A DNA stretch of 19,261 nucleotides from an uncultured Erysipelotrichaceae bacterium (GTDB lineage: Bacteria > Bacillota_I > Bacilli_A > RF39 > UBA660). Below, one piece after another: positions 7,357 through 14,982 of this stretch (its first letter is position 1; each line of letters begins with the position of its first letter). A model generated the notes under the pieces. It saw only the letters and a list, made by a program, of their open reading frames with translations. It ran no database searches and was not told where the DNA came from. The stretch spans positions 1 to 19,261 of the forward strand of contig CACXEZ010000028.1 of the NCBI GenBank assembly GCA_902766815.1, written 5' to 3'. Both the position numbers and the translations under genes were made by a program.

Positions 7357-7926
7357 ATGAATAAAAAAGGATTCATGCTTGCAGAATTAATTATCACCTC
7401 AACCATAGTAGTAGCAGCAATGATTGGACTATATGCGAGTTTTAATAAACTTTATTCTCTCTATAAAGTAAGAAATAACTATTATGATATAGATGGTATT
7501 TATGCTACAAAAGAAATGACAAAATCACTGATAAATAATGATCTTAATGATTTTGTTGGCAAAACAATAGAAAATGGTCACTATAAGTTTCTAATAGAAT
7601 ACGATAGTACAAATAAAAAAAGTAAATGTAACTTTCTAGATACAGATCCAAATAACGAAATATGTAATACCATTTTAAATGTCTATCATATCAAAAATAT
7701 GATTTTTTCCGAATACGATAAATGCATTTTAGACTCAGATTCAAATGAATGTACACTCGTATCAAGTGACTCTATACCAATAAAGGACGAAACCTTTAAA
7801 GAATACGTAAATTATGTAATTAATTATTATGATATAAAAGAGTCAGATACAGATTATAATTACGTCATATTAACAGAAATAGAAGAAAACCAAAATACTT
7901 ATTATTCTAATTTAAGGATTAGGTGA
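7357..7926 (+). CDS. Prepilin-like protein with class III signal (type IV pilus/pseudopilin family)
   Basis: The N terminus MNKKGFMLAELIITS is a classic prepilin leader: short basic segment, Gly5, then Phe6 as mature residue 1 and Glu10 as the conserved Glu5, followed by a hydrophobic helix to about residue 33. The remaining 150 residues are polar and soluble, with four cysteines (in KCNFLDTDPNNEIC and KCILDSDSNEC) that could form two disulfides. It would be processed by a prepilin peptidase and incorporated in the fibre driven by the divergent ATPase. AGGAGG lies 13 bases before the ATG, a longer gap than usual, but no other start in frame keeps the leader. The stop overlaps the SD region of the next gene. 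Confidence 0.85.
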   Translation: MNKKGFMLAELIITSTIVVAAMIGLYASFNKLYSLYKVRNNYYDIDGIYATKEMTKSLINNDLNDFVGKTIENGHYKFLIEYDSTNKKSKCNFLDTDPNNEICNTILNVYHIKNMIFSEYDKCILDSDSNECTLVSSDSIPIKDETFKEYVNYVINYYDIKESDTDYNYVILTEIEENQNTYYSNLRIR

Positions 7927-7931
7927 CTATA

Positions 7932-9047
7932 ATGAAAATAAACAATAAAGGCTATATGTTAGTAGAAATCATTATTGCTTTCTCTATTGCAATGGGAATT
8001 GCCTACTATCTATTAAATCTAACATACAAATTTAAAAACACAAATGAAGATATCTATCAATCTACAATATATTTAAAAGATAAAATAGCTATTACAAAAA
8101 ATATTATGAACAATTTAGAAGAAGAAGTCATAACGGATTATACAAAGTGCGATGGCAACTGTATAAAATTAACAACAGAAACAGGGCAAAAAAAATTATC
8201 GATTAACGAAAACACAATTGCGTACGGAAAAATAAAAACTGACGGTACATACGATAAAAGTGATATATCTTACTATGAAAAAGAACTAGAAAAATTTTTG
8301 ACTGTAGGTGAAATTCAAATTTCAGAAGCAAATAAAGATTATTTTTCTCTTACTATACCAATTAGTTCTATATACAGTGATGAAGATTATGAAATAAAAC
8401 TATTTGGACAAAAAAGCTTTACTCTATATACAGTAACTTATAATGCTAATAAATTTATAGCGACCAACAAAACAGAAAATGGAGTAACAATATCATATAT
8501 TCCGGATACGAGTATTTTAACATTAAATGGCACCTGGACAAGTACAAGTATCGGTTTTGGAAAATTTTCAGATTCAATAGATGTAAATTCCACCTATAAT
8601 ATTACTTTAACACCTATATCAGGTAGTTATACAACAACAGCAAGTCCATATTTTGTTTTGGACATTCAAAAAAATGGAACAAATTATTCTGATAGACTAA
8701 ACTTACCATCGGTTAGAAATGTATTATTTCCTGCAACTAGTAGTGTGAACATGTCTACAATTACTGTTGGTTCTAATATTTCTGATGCAAATGGCTTGTA
8801 TTTCTGGATGTGGCAAAGTACTGCTAATGGTACAACTTTTAACAATTATCAAGTGAAAGTAAATATCACAAAGAAAGAAATAAAAAGTATTGCTTACAAT
8901 TCTAATTACATTCTTCCATCTCCTCCAACTAGATTAGGATATACATTCGCTGGATGGTATACAGAAGAAACAGGAGGAAGTAAAGTAGATGCTAATACAA
9001 AAATGACTACTACAACTGATCATACTCTTTATGCACATTGGAACTAA
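7932..9047 (+). CDS. Large prepilin-like protein with C-terminal InlB-type (Listeria-Bacteroides) repeat
   Basis: Start chosen at ATG 7932 (AGGTGA five bases upstream) over an in-frame GTG at 7923 that is part of that SD. The 371-residue product begins MKINNKGYMLVEIIIAF: prepilin cleavage after Gly7, Glu12 as the conserved Glu5, and a hydrophobic helix. Cysteines at about 73 and 77 follow (CDGNC). From about 165 the protein reads YTVTYNANKF, the opening half of an InlB B-repeat, then about 150 residues of beta-rich, Thr/Ser-rich sequence, then the closing half, LGYTFAGWYTEE...TLYAHWN, at the C terminus. So a globular domain appears inserted in, or placed beside, the repeat. It is probably a surface-exposed or tip-located minor pilin; the ligand is unknown. 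Confidence 0.85.
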   Translation: MKINNKGYMLVEIIIAFSIAMGIAYYLLNLTYKFKNTNEDIYQSTIYLKDKIAITKNIMNNLEEEVITDYTKCDGNCIKLTTETGQKKLSINENTIAYGKIKTDGTYDKSDISYYEKELEKFLTVGEIQISEANKDYFSLTIPISSIYSDEDYEIKLFGQKSFTLYTVTYNANKFIATNKTENGVTISYIPDTSILTLNGTWTSTSIGFGKFSDSIDVNSTYNITLTPISGSYTTTASPYFVLDIQKNGTNYSDRLNLPSVRNVLFPATSSVNMSTITVGSNISDANGLYFWMWQSTANGTTFNNYQVKVNITKKEIKSIAYNSNYILPSPPTRLGYTFAGWYTEETGGSKVDANTKMTTTTDHTLYAHWN

Positions 9048-9125
9048 CAAAAAAATTTATCTTTATCTACAAAAAAAACGACAAAATTTACCATTATGAA
9101 GTAATATATTTGTTTTGGTGATAAA

Positions 9126-9593
9126 ATGAAAAAGAAATTAAAGAAGGTATGTATGCCTTGCCTATTATCGATCATATGTGGAGCAATTTGTGGTAAATTA
9201 GTATATGGAATCTATGACAAAGAACTAGAATCAAATATTTATGGAGAAAAAATTTACCTAATCCAAGCAGGAGCCTATTCTGACTATGATAACATGGTAA
9301 AAAATACATCTCTAAATAATTACGTTTACTATAAAGATGAAGATGGTCTATTTAAATCAATTATAGGCCTAACAGAAGATTATGATAACATAGAGAAGAT
9401 AAAAAATACATATTCCAAAGAAGTAATTGTAAGTGAATATTATTCAAGTGATACAGAATTAAATAAACAAATAAAAGAATTTGATAAAAAAATAAGCGAA
9501 GCAACCAGCAAAGAAGAAATTCAGACAACAGTTCTAGAAATGCTTAGTCTTTACAAAGACAAAAAAACAACATTAATACAAGTAACTTCCTAA
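9126..9593 (+). CDS. Membrane-anchored SPOR-like domain protein
   Basis: 155 residues: a basic start, one membrane segment at about 9-30 (includes LLSIICGAICGKLVYGI), then an extracytoplasmic part. Residues 42-105 resemble a SPOR domain: the opening IYLIQAGAYSDYDN matches the usual start of the fold, and the later GLFKSIIGLTEDYDNIEKI fits its second half. SPOR domains bind denuded peptidoglycan at division septa or spores. The last 50 residues are charged and predicted helical. SD GGTGAT precedes the ATG. It follows the prepilin genes after a 78-base gap with no clear terminator, so it may be in the same transcript. The SPOR call is moderate; the fold is short and divergent. Confidence 0.65.
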   Translation: MKKKLKKVCMPCLLSIICGAICGKLVYGIYDKELESNIYGEKIYLIQAGAYSDYDNMVKNTSLNNYVYYKDEDGLFKSIIGLTEDYDNIEKIKNTYSKEVIVSEYYSSDTELNKQIKEFDKKISEATSKEEIQTTVLEMLSLYKDKKTTLIQVTS

Positions 9594-9617
9594 CTATTTA
9601 CGGAAGTCTTTTTCTTT
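9585..9617 (+). terminator. Intrinsic terminator after the SPOR-like gene
   Basis: A 6-bp stem, ACTTCC (9585-9590) with GGAAGT (9602-9607), has an 11-nt loop and is followed by the T-rich CTTTTTCTTT. It overlaps the end of the coding sequence and closes the prepilin/SPOR transcript. Confidence 0.75.
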
Positions 9618-9642
9618 GATAAAATGAAAAAGAGGTGAAAAG

Positions 9643-9864
9643 ATGTTAACTGAATTATCAATTAAAATAATAAAATGGTACCAAAAAATACCAGGACCGT
9701 GGCATAATAGCTGTAGATTTATTCCCACCTGTTCAGAATGTGCCATTGAATCTCTTTCAACCTATGGTTTTTTTAAAGGATGGTTACTAGCTATCAAAAG
9801 AATATTAAGATGTAATCCCTTTGGTAAAAGTGGTTATGATCCTGTACCAATCAAAAATAAATAA
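9643..9864 (+). CDS. yidD: Membrane protein insertion efficiency factor YidD
   Basis: 73 residues, the normal size for YidD, a small protein that helps YidC-dependent insertion of membrane proteins. The family pattern is complete: WYQKIPGPWHNSCRFIPTCS (cysteines at about 25, 31 and 34), then YGFFKGWLLAIKRILRCNPF with the conserved RCNP, and GYDPVP near the end. SD AGAGGTGA precedes the ATG. The gene stands between terminated operons and is probably transcribed alone or from a weak promoter in the preceding 40 bases. Confidence 0.95.
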   Translation: MLTELSIKIIKWYQKIPGPWHNSCRFIPTCSECAIESLSTYGFFKGWLLAIKRILRCNPFGKSGYDPVPIKNK

Positions 9865-9890
9865 ATAATGACAACATGCAATTTTAACTC

Positions 9891-9919
9891 TTGATATTGA
9901 ATGAATAAAGCTTTATAAT
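9891..9919 (+). promoter_or_regulatory. Promoter of the CobW-family gene
   Basis: TTGATA (9891-9896) and TATAAT (9914-9919) with a 17-bp spacer. I see no clear Zur-type palindrome overlapping it. Confidence 0.65.
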
Positions 9920-9943
9920 AATAAAAACGAAAGGAATGATAAA

Positions 9944-11074
9944 ATGATAAAAAGAACAGTACCAATTACCTTACTAACAGGATATTTAGGCAGTGGCAAG
10001 ACCACCTTGATTAATCATATACTAACCAATCAAGATAAGTATAAAATAGCTGTAATTGTAAACGATATAGGAGAAGTAAATATAGATGCCTCTTTAATAG
10101 AAAAAGGAGGGATAGTAACCGAGAAAGATGATTCCCTAGTAGCCTTATCAAATGGCTGCATCTGCTGTAACTTAAAAATGGATTTAGTAAAACAGATAAC
10201 AGATATCATCAATCAAGATAAATTTGATTATATTGTAATAGAAGCAAGTGGTATATGTGAACCAATTCCAATTGCACAAACCATTACTATGATGCCAGAG
10301 ATGTTTGCAAACTATATGGAACAAGATATCTGTAGATTAGATGCCGTTGTAACAGTGGTAGATGCGTTAAGATTAAAAGATGAATTCAATTGTGGAAATA
10401 ACTTAAAAAAAGAAAATATTGATGATGAAGATATTGAAAAATTAATTATTGAACAATTAGAATTTTGCAATATTATTGTATTAAATAAGACTGATGATGT
10501 AACAAAAGAAGAACTAAAAGAAGTAAAAGCAGTAATCAGAAGCATTCAACCTAAAGCAAAAATAATTGAAACAAATTACGCCAACGTAGATATCAAAGAT
10601 ATTTTAGATACCAAACTATTTGATTTCGAAGAATCTGCAATGACGGCTGGTTGGATAGAAGCGCTAGAAAATCCAGAAGAGATGGATGAAAGTGAAGAAG
10701 TACTAGAATATGGTATTTCTACCTTCGTATATAAAAGTAGAAGTCCAATGAATAGAAAATTATTTTATGAATTTCTAAATAGTAAATGGGATAAATCTAT
10801 TATTCGTAGTAAAGGAGTAGTATATTTTACAGATGAAATGCAAACTGCCTATATGGTAGAAAGCGCTGGTAACAGTAAAAATTTAGTACCAACAGGACCA
10901 TGGGTAAGTGAAATGCCTGAAGACGATAAAGAATTCATTCTAGAACATAATCCAGATATTCTAGAAGAATGGGATGAAGATTACGGTGATAAAATGAATA
11001 AAATTGTTTTTATAGGAAAAAACATGGATAAAGAAGCAATTATCAACAAATTAGACAGCTTTCTAGATTTATAA
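9944..11074 (+). CDS. CobW/COG0523 family G3E GTPase, putative metal chaperone
   Basis: These GTPases deliver metal ions, often zinc, to client enzymes. In 376 residues the Walker A is GYLGSGKT (13-20), the metal-binding CxCC motif is GCICC (71-75), a switch region reads EASGICEP (about 100-107), and the guanine-specificity NKTD is near residue 180. The C-terminal CobW domain (about 255-375) contains YGISTFVYKSRSP, RSKGVVYF and an acidic stretch with SAGNSKNLVPTGPW. The length is typical. Subfamily and metal cannot be decided from sequence; the absence of a visible Zur box leaves zinc unproven. SD AAAGGA precedes the ATG, and it is a single-gene unit with its own promoter. Confidence 0.92.
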   Translation: MIKRTVPITLLTGYLGSGKTTLINHILTNQDKYKIAVIVNDIGEVNIDASLIEKGGIVTEKDDSLVALSNGCICCNLKMDLVKQITDIINQDKFDYIVIEASGICEPIPIAQTITMMPEMFANYMEQDICRLDAVVTVVDALRLKDEFNCGNNLKKENIDDEDIEKLIIEQLEFCNIIVLNKTDDVTKEELKEVKAVIRSIQPKAKIIETNYANVDIKDILDTKLFDFEESAMTAGWIEALENPEEMDESEEVLEYGISTFVYKSRSPMNRKLFYEFLNSKWDKSIIRSKGVVYFTDEMQTAYMVESAGNSKNLVPTGPWVSEMPEDDKEFILEHNPDILEEWDEDYGDKMNKIVFIGKNMDKEAIINKLDSFLDL

Positions 11075-11079
11075 AATAA

Positions 11080-11108
11080 TTGCTATTTTCAAATATTCAT
11101 GATAAAAT
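11080..11108 (+). promoter_or_regulatory. Possible promoter of the tRNA-Arg gene
   Basis: TTGCTA (11080-11085) and TAAAAT (11103-11108), 17-bp spacer, about 30 bases before the tRNA. A 20-base hairpin (11113-11132, 8-bp stem, 4-nt loop) lies between them and would be in the leader of the precursor. Confidence 0.45.
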
Positions 11109-11137
11109 AAACGTAGAAATATTAATTTCTACTTCAT

Positions 11138-11214
<77 letters not shown>

Positions 11215-11260
11215 TATTTTATTAATAAATAATGTTCTATATAGATAAGAAGGAATGAAT

Positions 11261-11653
11261 ATGAAAGTGATAAGCATTAAAGAACCATTTGCTACATTAA
11301 TAATGAATGGTTCAAAAATGATTGAAACTAGAAGTTGGAAAACAAATTACAAAGGCGAACTTTATATTCATGCCAGTGGAAAAACTCTTGCGAAAGAATA
11401 TTTAAATAATACTTATGTTTTAAATTTAATAAAAGATTTAAAAATGAACTATGGAAAGATTATTTGTAAGGGAAATTTAGTAGATTGTATATATATGGAT
11501 GAGCAATTCTTAAAACAAATAAAAAGTAATGAGCAAGAATATAATTTAGGTCTATATGAGTTAGGAAGATATGCTTGGATCTTCGAAGATATAGTTCCTA
11601 TTCATCCTATTCCTGCAAAAGGAAAATTAAATATATGGAATTATGATGAATAA
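11261..11653 (+). CDS. ASCH-domain protein, probable RNA-binding
   Basis: 130 residues, essentially one ASCH domain, a PUA-like fold found in RNA-binding and RNA-processing proteins. The opening MKVISIKEPFATLIMNGSKM is followed by the hallmark IETRSWKTNYKGELYIHASG, and the end IPAKGKLNIWNY is the usual closing strand. I chose ATG 11261 over the in-frame ATG at 11255, because AAGGA (11250-11254) directly abuts the earlier one but is spaced six bases from the later. It starts 46 bases after the tRNA and could share its transcript. The precise substrate is unknown. Confidence 0.88.
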   Translation: MKVISIKEPFATLIMNGSKMIETRSWKTNYKGELYIHASGKTLAKEYLNNTYVLNLIKDLKMNYGKIICKGNLVDCIYMDEQFLKQIKSNEQEYNLGLYELGRYAWIFEDIVPIHPIPAKGKLNIWNYDE

Positions 11654-11969
11654 TTACTAATAGCCAAAAAGTATTTGTTAAAAATGTTAATTAATATTAT
11701 TATTGAAAAAAACATCTTTTACAAATGGAGATTTGCTAGTGAAAAAATAAAAATCAATATGAACAAATAAATTGGTATAAACTGCCAATTTTTTTATTTT
11801 ACGGTGTATATTGTCTTTCCTAAAGTAAAATAAATTCTTCTAACAAAATTGAAAAGATAATGTATAGATATCAATTTTATGTTAATATTATTTTAGAAAA
11901 TAGTTCACATGCATTTTATGTAATTGATAATATTATGTGGATAGTAATTTTTCTTAAAGGAGGTGAATC
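11654..11969 (+). promoter_or_regulatory. Intergenic region with terminator and probable promoter of the SipW cluster
   Basis: The first part holds no gene. A terminator lies at 11769-11797. Nearer the next gene, TTCACA (11904-11909) and GATAAT (11926-11931, 16-bp spacer) could be a promoter, but both are imperfect. A strong SD (AAAGGAGGTGA) sits just before the ATG at 11970. No riboswitch is recognised. Confidence 0.4.
11769..11797 (+). terminator. Intrinsic terminator upstream of the SipW cluster
   Basis: Stem AAATTGG (11769-11775) with CCAATTT (11785-11791) and a 9-nt loop, running into eight Ts. It lies about 115 bases after the ASCH stop and insulates the next cluster. Confidence 0.75.
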
Positions 11970-12629
11970 ATGGAAAAGGAAAGAGGTGTCAAGGTTATTG
12001 CAATTGTTGCGTTAATGGTTGCAGTAGTAGGGTTGTCCATTGGATTCTCCGCTTTTACTAGAGATTTAAATATCAGTATTGATGACACAACAGTTAATCA
12101 AAAAAATAATTTATCAGTAGTTTTTTCTTCCAGTAATAGTACAATAGAAACTAATCAAATTAGTGGTGCAATATTACCTATTCCAACACCAACTGGTGTA
12201 TCTGCGACTAGCGCTACAATTAATAACAGTGATGAAAGTGCCCCAACAATTACTGGATTATCAGCAACTTTTACTGAACCTGGGCAAAGTGCAACCTATG
12301 TATTTTATGTTCATAACAAATCTGATTATACTGCCTATTTGAGAAAAATAGAATTTGATGGAAGTAAAACATGTACAGCTACCGGGGATACCACTCAAAC
12401 TACAGTAAACGCTGCTTGCGATGGAATCAGTTTGAGTATAAAAGTTGGTTCAATGAGTGAAGCTATAAAGACTACAACTTCAATTACTGGGCATGCTTTA
12501 AGCAATACTACCCCCGAAACTGTGACAGTAGTAATTGACTATGCTACTGGTAGTAAAACTGCAAACGGTGATTTTACAGTAGAATTTGGTGATATTACTC
12601 TAAACTATAACACAGTAGATGGAGAATAG
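11970..12629 (+). CDS. SipW-dependent secreted protein (TasA/camelysin-like matrix or surface subunit)
   Basis: 219 residues beginning with a SipW-type leader: MEKERGVKVIAIVALMVAVV, then GLSIGFSAFTRDL. The cleavage site is likely just after GFSA. The mature part is Thr/Ser/Asn-rich and beta-strand-like, with one Cys pair (CTATG...AACDG, about 133 and 149). This leader type is known from TasA and camelysin families, where the product is secreted and forms fibres or stays at the surface; no catalytic motif is seen. It precedes the signal peptidase gene. A 14-bp hairpin after its stop may keep most transcripts short or stabilise them, which would make this the abundant product. The family of the mature domain is not recognised. 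Confidence 0.75.
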   Translation: MEKERGVKVIAIVALMVAVVGLSIGFSAFTRDLNISIDDTTVNQKNNLSVVFSSSNSTIETNQISGAILPIPTPTGVSATSATINNSDESAPTITGLSATFTEPGQSATYVFYVHNKSDYTAYLRKIEFDGSKTCTATGDTTQTTVNAACDGISLSIKVGSMSEAIKTTTSITGHALSNTTPETVTVVIDYATGSKTANGDFTVEFGDITLNYNTVDGE

Positions 12630-12638
12630 AAAATATAT

Positions 12639-12678
12639 TTACAGACACAATTACCATAAAAAACAATTGTGTCTGTAA
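12639..12678 (+). promoter_or_regulatory. Strong mRNA hairpin between the secreted protein gene and the signal peptidase gene
   Basis: A perfect 14-bp stem (12639-12652 TTACAGACACAATT with 12665-12678) and a 12-nt loop, without a following T-run. It is better read as a partial attenuator, processing site or 3'-end stabiliser than as a full terminator. Confidence 0.75.
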
Positions 12679-12714
12679 TGTATTAAACAAAATTATTTAG
12701 GAGGTTGTGGATAA

Positions 12715-13842
12715 ATGAAAAATAGATATAAGAAACTGTTAATTTTTGAAATGATTATTTTTGTTATACTTATCTTAAATAGTTTTGTAATTAATATATT
12801 GTCAGGATATAAAATGACTATATTCTTATTTCTTTTAATATTTACTTTCAGATATTTTTTTGGATTCGAAAAAGATAGACATAGATACAAAAAAGATATG
12901 ATTCTAGAAGTATTAATATTTGTAATAATTTTTTTGATTTTATATTATCTATTCGGTATAGCAACTGGCTTTGTTAAAAATGGCAATTACTACACATTAT
13001 ATGGTATTACAGCGTTTGTAATACCAACAATATGTTTTTGCTTTTTAAAGGAATTTCTTCGCTACGGATTAATGTGTAAAGTGGAAGAAAATAATATATT
13101 AAGTATAACAATTGTTATGTTATTTATATTTTTAGACGTGACAATTTCAATTTATCATAGCAACTTTTCAACTAATTATAATATTTTTATGTTTATTGCT
13201 TTGAATTTATTACCAGCCATTAGTGAAAACATAGTGTTTTCATACATGACATTGAAAGTTGGGTGTAAACCAATAATTATTTATGAACTTATGATAGGAC
13301 TATATCAATTTTTAATTCCAATTGTTCCTAATCCAAATGAATACATTGTAGCCATTATTAGTTTTTTACTACCAATGATTTTAGGATATAGAGTTTACTT
13401 ATTTTTTAAAAAAGCATCTGATGAAGAGTTGAATAGAAATTATCATAAGAAAAATAATTTATCCTTAATAATATGTTCAACTGTAGTAATGATAATAGTA
13501 TACTTCACATCTGGACAATTTCATTATCAAGCATTGGCAATTGCAAGTGGAAGTATGGAATCAACCATTAATAAAGGAGATATAGTCATTATCAAAAAAA
13601 TAGATGGTAACTATAATAAAATGAAATTAGGACAAATAATAGCCTACCGGAAAGATGGAGTAATAATAGTTCATAGATTAGTAGATATTATTAAGTATAA
13701 AGATAAATATTACTTTTATACTAAAGGGGACGCTAACAAAGACATGGATAAGTTTATCATAGAAGAAGATATGATTATAGGAATTGTTAATCATAAAGTA
13801 CCATACATAGGAATGCCAACAGTATGGTTGAATAATTTATAA
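12715..13842 (+). CDS. sipW: Signal peptidase I of the SipW/ER type with a long polytopic N-terminal membrane domain
   Basis: 375 residues. The C-terminal about 110 residues are an S26B (ER/SipW-type) signal peptidase: catalytic Ser280 in ASGSMEST, His320 in VIIVHRLVD (this class uses His, not the usual Lys), and the conserved KGDAN with Asp339. Ahead of it are about nine hydrophobic segments (roughly 8-28, 33-49, 62-84, 94-112, 127-147, 154-170, 186-203, 210-231, 248-265), whereas B. subtilis SipW is only about 190 residues with one N-terminal anchor. The extra membrane domain is not one I recognise. The role inferred from context is removing the leaders of the two SIG-F/Y-SAF exported proteins on either side. 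SD AGGAGG lies 10 bases before the ATG. Confidence 0.9.
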   Translation: MKNRYKKLLIFEMIIFVILILNSFVINILSGYKMTIFLFLLIFTFRYFFGFEKDRHRYKKDMILEVLIFVIIFLILYYLFGIATGFVKNGNYYTLYGITAFVIPTICFCFLKEFLRYGLMCKVEENNILSITIVMLFIFLDVTISIYHSNFSTNYNIFMFIALNLLPAISENIVFSYMTLKVGCKPIIIYELMIGLYQFLIPIVPNPNEYIVAIISFLLPMILGYRVYLFFKKASDEELNRNYHKKNNLSLIICSTVVMIIVYFTSGQFHYQALAIASGSMESTINKGDIVIIKKIDGNYNKMKLGQIIAYRKDGVIIVHRLVDIIKYKDKYYFYTKGDANKDMDKFIIEEDMIIGIVNHKVPYIGMPTVWLNNL

Positions 13843-13857
13843 GGAGGAAAGAGTACA

Positions 13858-14982
13858 ATGAGTAAGAATATAAAGAAAAGCAAAGATGAAGTAGAGATAT
13901 TAGAAGAAGAAAAAAATAATATGTCAAAGAAATATCACAAGTATTTTGGGTATAAAAGTAGAGTTTTTATCAACTTATTCAGTATTTTAATTTTTTTATC
14001 TCTTTCTATATTTTTTTTAATAAGATCTTTTTCTATAATAAATGAACAAAATATTAATTATCGAGAAAATAGTAATTTAAACTATAAAGTTTATTTGAAA
14101 GAGAATCCTTTTTATGAAAGTGAATATCTCGAAAAAGATATGATTTATATTGCTAGCTTAATCAAAAAAATAGATATAGACTTTGACTATACCTTCAATA
14201 TAGATAAAATTAGTAATATAACCTTTGATTATGATATAATTGGAAAGCTAGTAATTACTGATAGTAATGGAACTAATACTTTCTTTGAAAAAGAGTACGT
14301 ATTACTAGATAATGTGAATGAAACTGTAAATAATAAAAATGAACATAAAATTAAGAAGAGTGTAACTATTGATTATGATGAGTATAACAGTATAGCCAAC
14401 AGTTTTAAAGCTAGCTATGGAGTAGATACAGCAAGTAATCTTATCGTTTACTTAAGAATAAATGAACATAGTAATGCAGACAATGACTTTTCTTTCAATA
14501 ATAATAGTACCATGACACTTTCTATACCATTGTCTGAAAGGGCAATTAACATAAAAATGGATTATAAAGAAGTAAATGAATCAAACAGTATCATTGATGA
14601 TTCGATAATTGTTGTAAATAATTACTTCTATACTGCTATTGGCATAATATTTACCATTTTAACTATCATATTTGTAATTAAATTATTAAGATTATTATTT
14701 TTATCAATAACTAAGAAATCAAGTTATGATAAATATATTAATAGAGTATTGAATGAATATGACAGATTAATCGTAGAAACATCTACAGCACCAGATCTAA
14801 AAAATGCAAGAATTATTAAAATTAACAAATTTGAAGAATTATTGGATGTCAGAGATAATTTAAAATTACCAATTAAATATTACGTAGTAAATAATCATCA
14901 AAAATGTAATTTCTATATAAATCATGGTGATGAATTATATCTATTAGTTATCAAGGCAATCGATATTGAGGAAAGAAAGTAA
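13858..14982 (+). CDS. DUF5305-like membrane protein of the SipW cluster
   Basis: 374 residues with a charged, Lys/Glu-rich cytoplasmic start, a membrane segment at about 37-58, an extracytoplasmic domain of about 195 residues, and a second segment at about 257-284 followed by a 90-residue cytoplasmic tail. The stretch just after the first segment, NYKVYLKENPFYESEYL (about 75-91), is the recognisable opening of the DUF5305 family, whose genes commonly sit next to SipW-type signal peptidases; its function is unknown to me. A scaffold or assembly factor for the secreted fibre proteins fits the context. SD AAGGAGGAAAG is well spaced. It lies 15 bases after the peptidase gene and overlaps the next gene by one base (TAATG). 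Confidence 0.75.
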   Translation: MSKNIKKSKDEVEILEEEKNNMSKKYHKYFGYKSRVFINLFSILIFLSLSIFFLIRSFSIINEQNINYRENSNLNYKVYLKENPFYESEYLEKDMIYIASLIKKIDIDFDYTFNIDKISNITFDYDIIGKLVITDSNGTNTFFEKEYVLLDNVNETVNNKNEHKIKKSVTIDYDEYNSIANSFKASYGVDTASNLIVYLRINEHSNADNDFSFNNNSTMTLSIPLSERAINIKMDYKEVNESNSIIDDSIIVVNNYFYTAIGIIFTILTIIFVIKLLRLLFLSITKKSSYDKYINRVLNEYDRLIVETSTAPDLKNARIIKINKFEELLDVRDNLKLPIKYYVVNNHQKCNFYINHGDELYLLVIKAIDIEERK

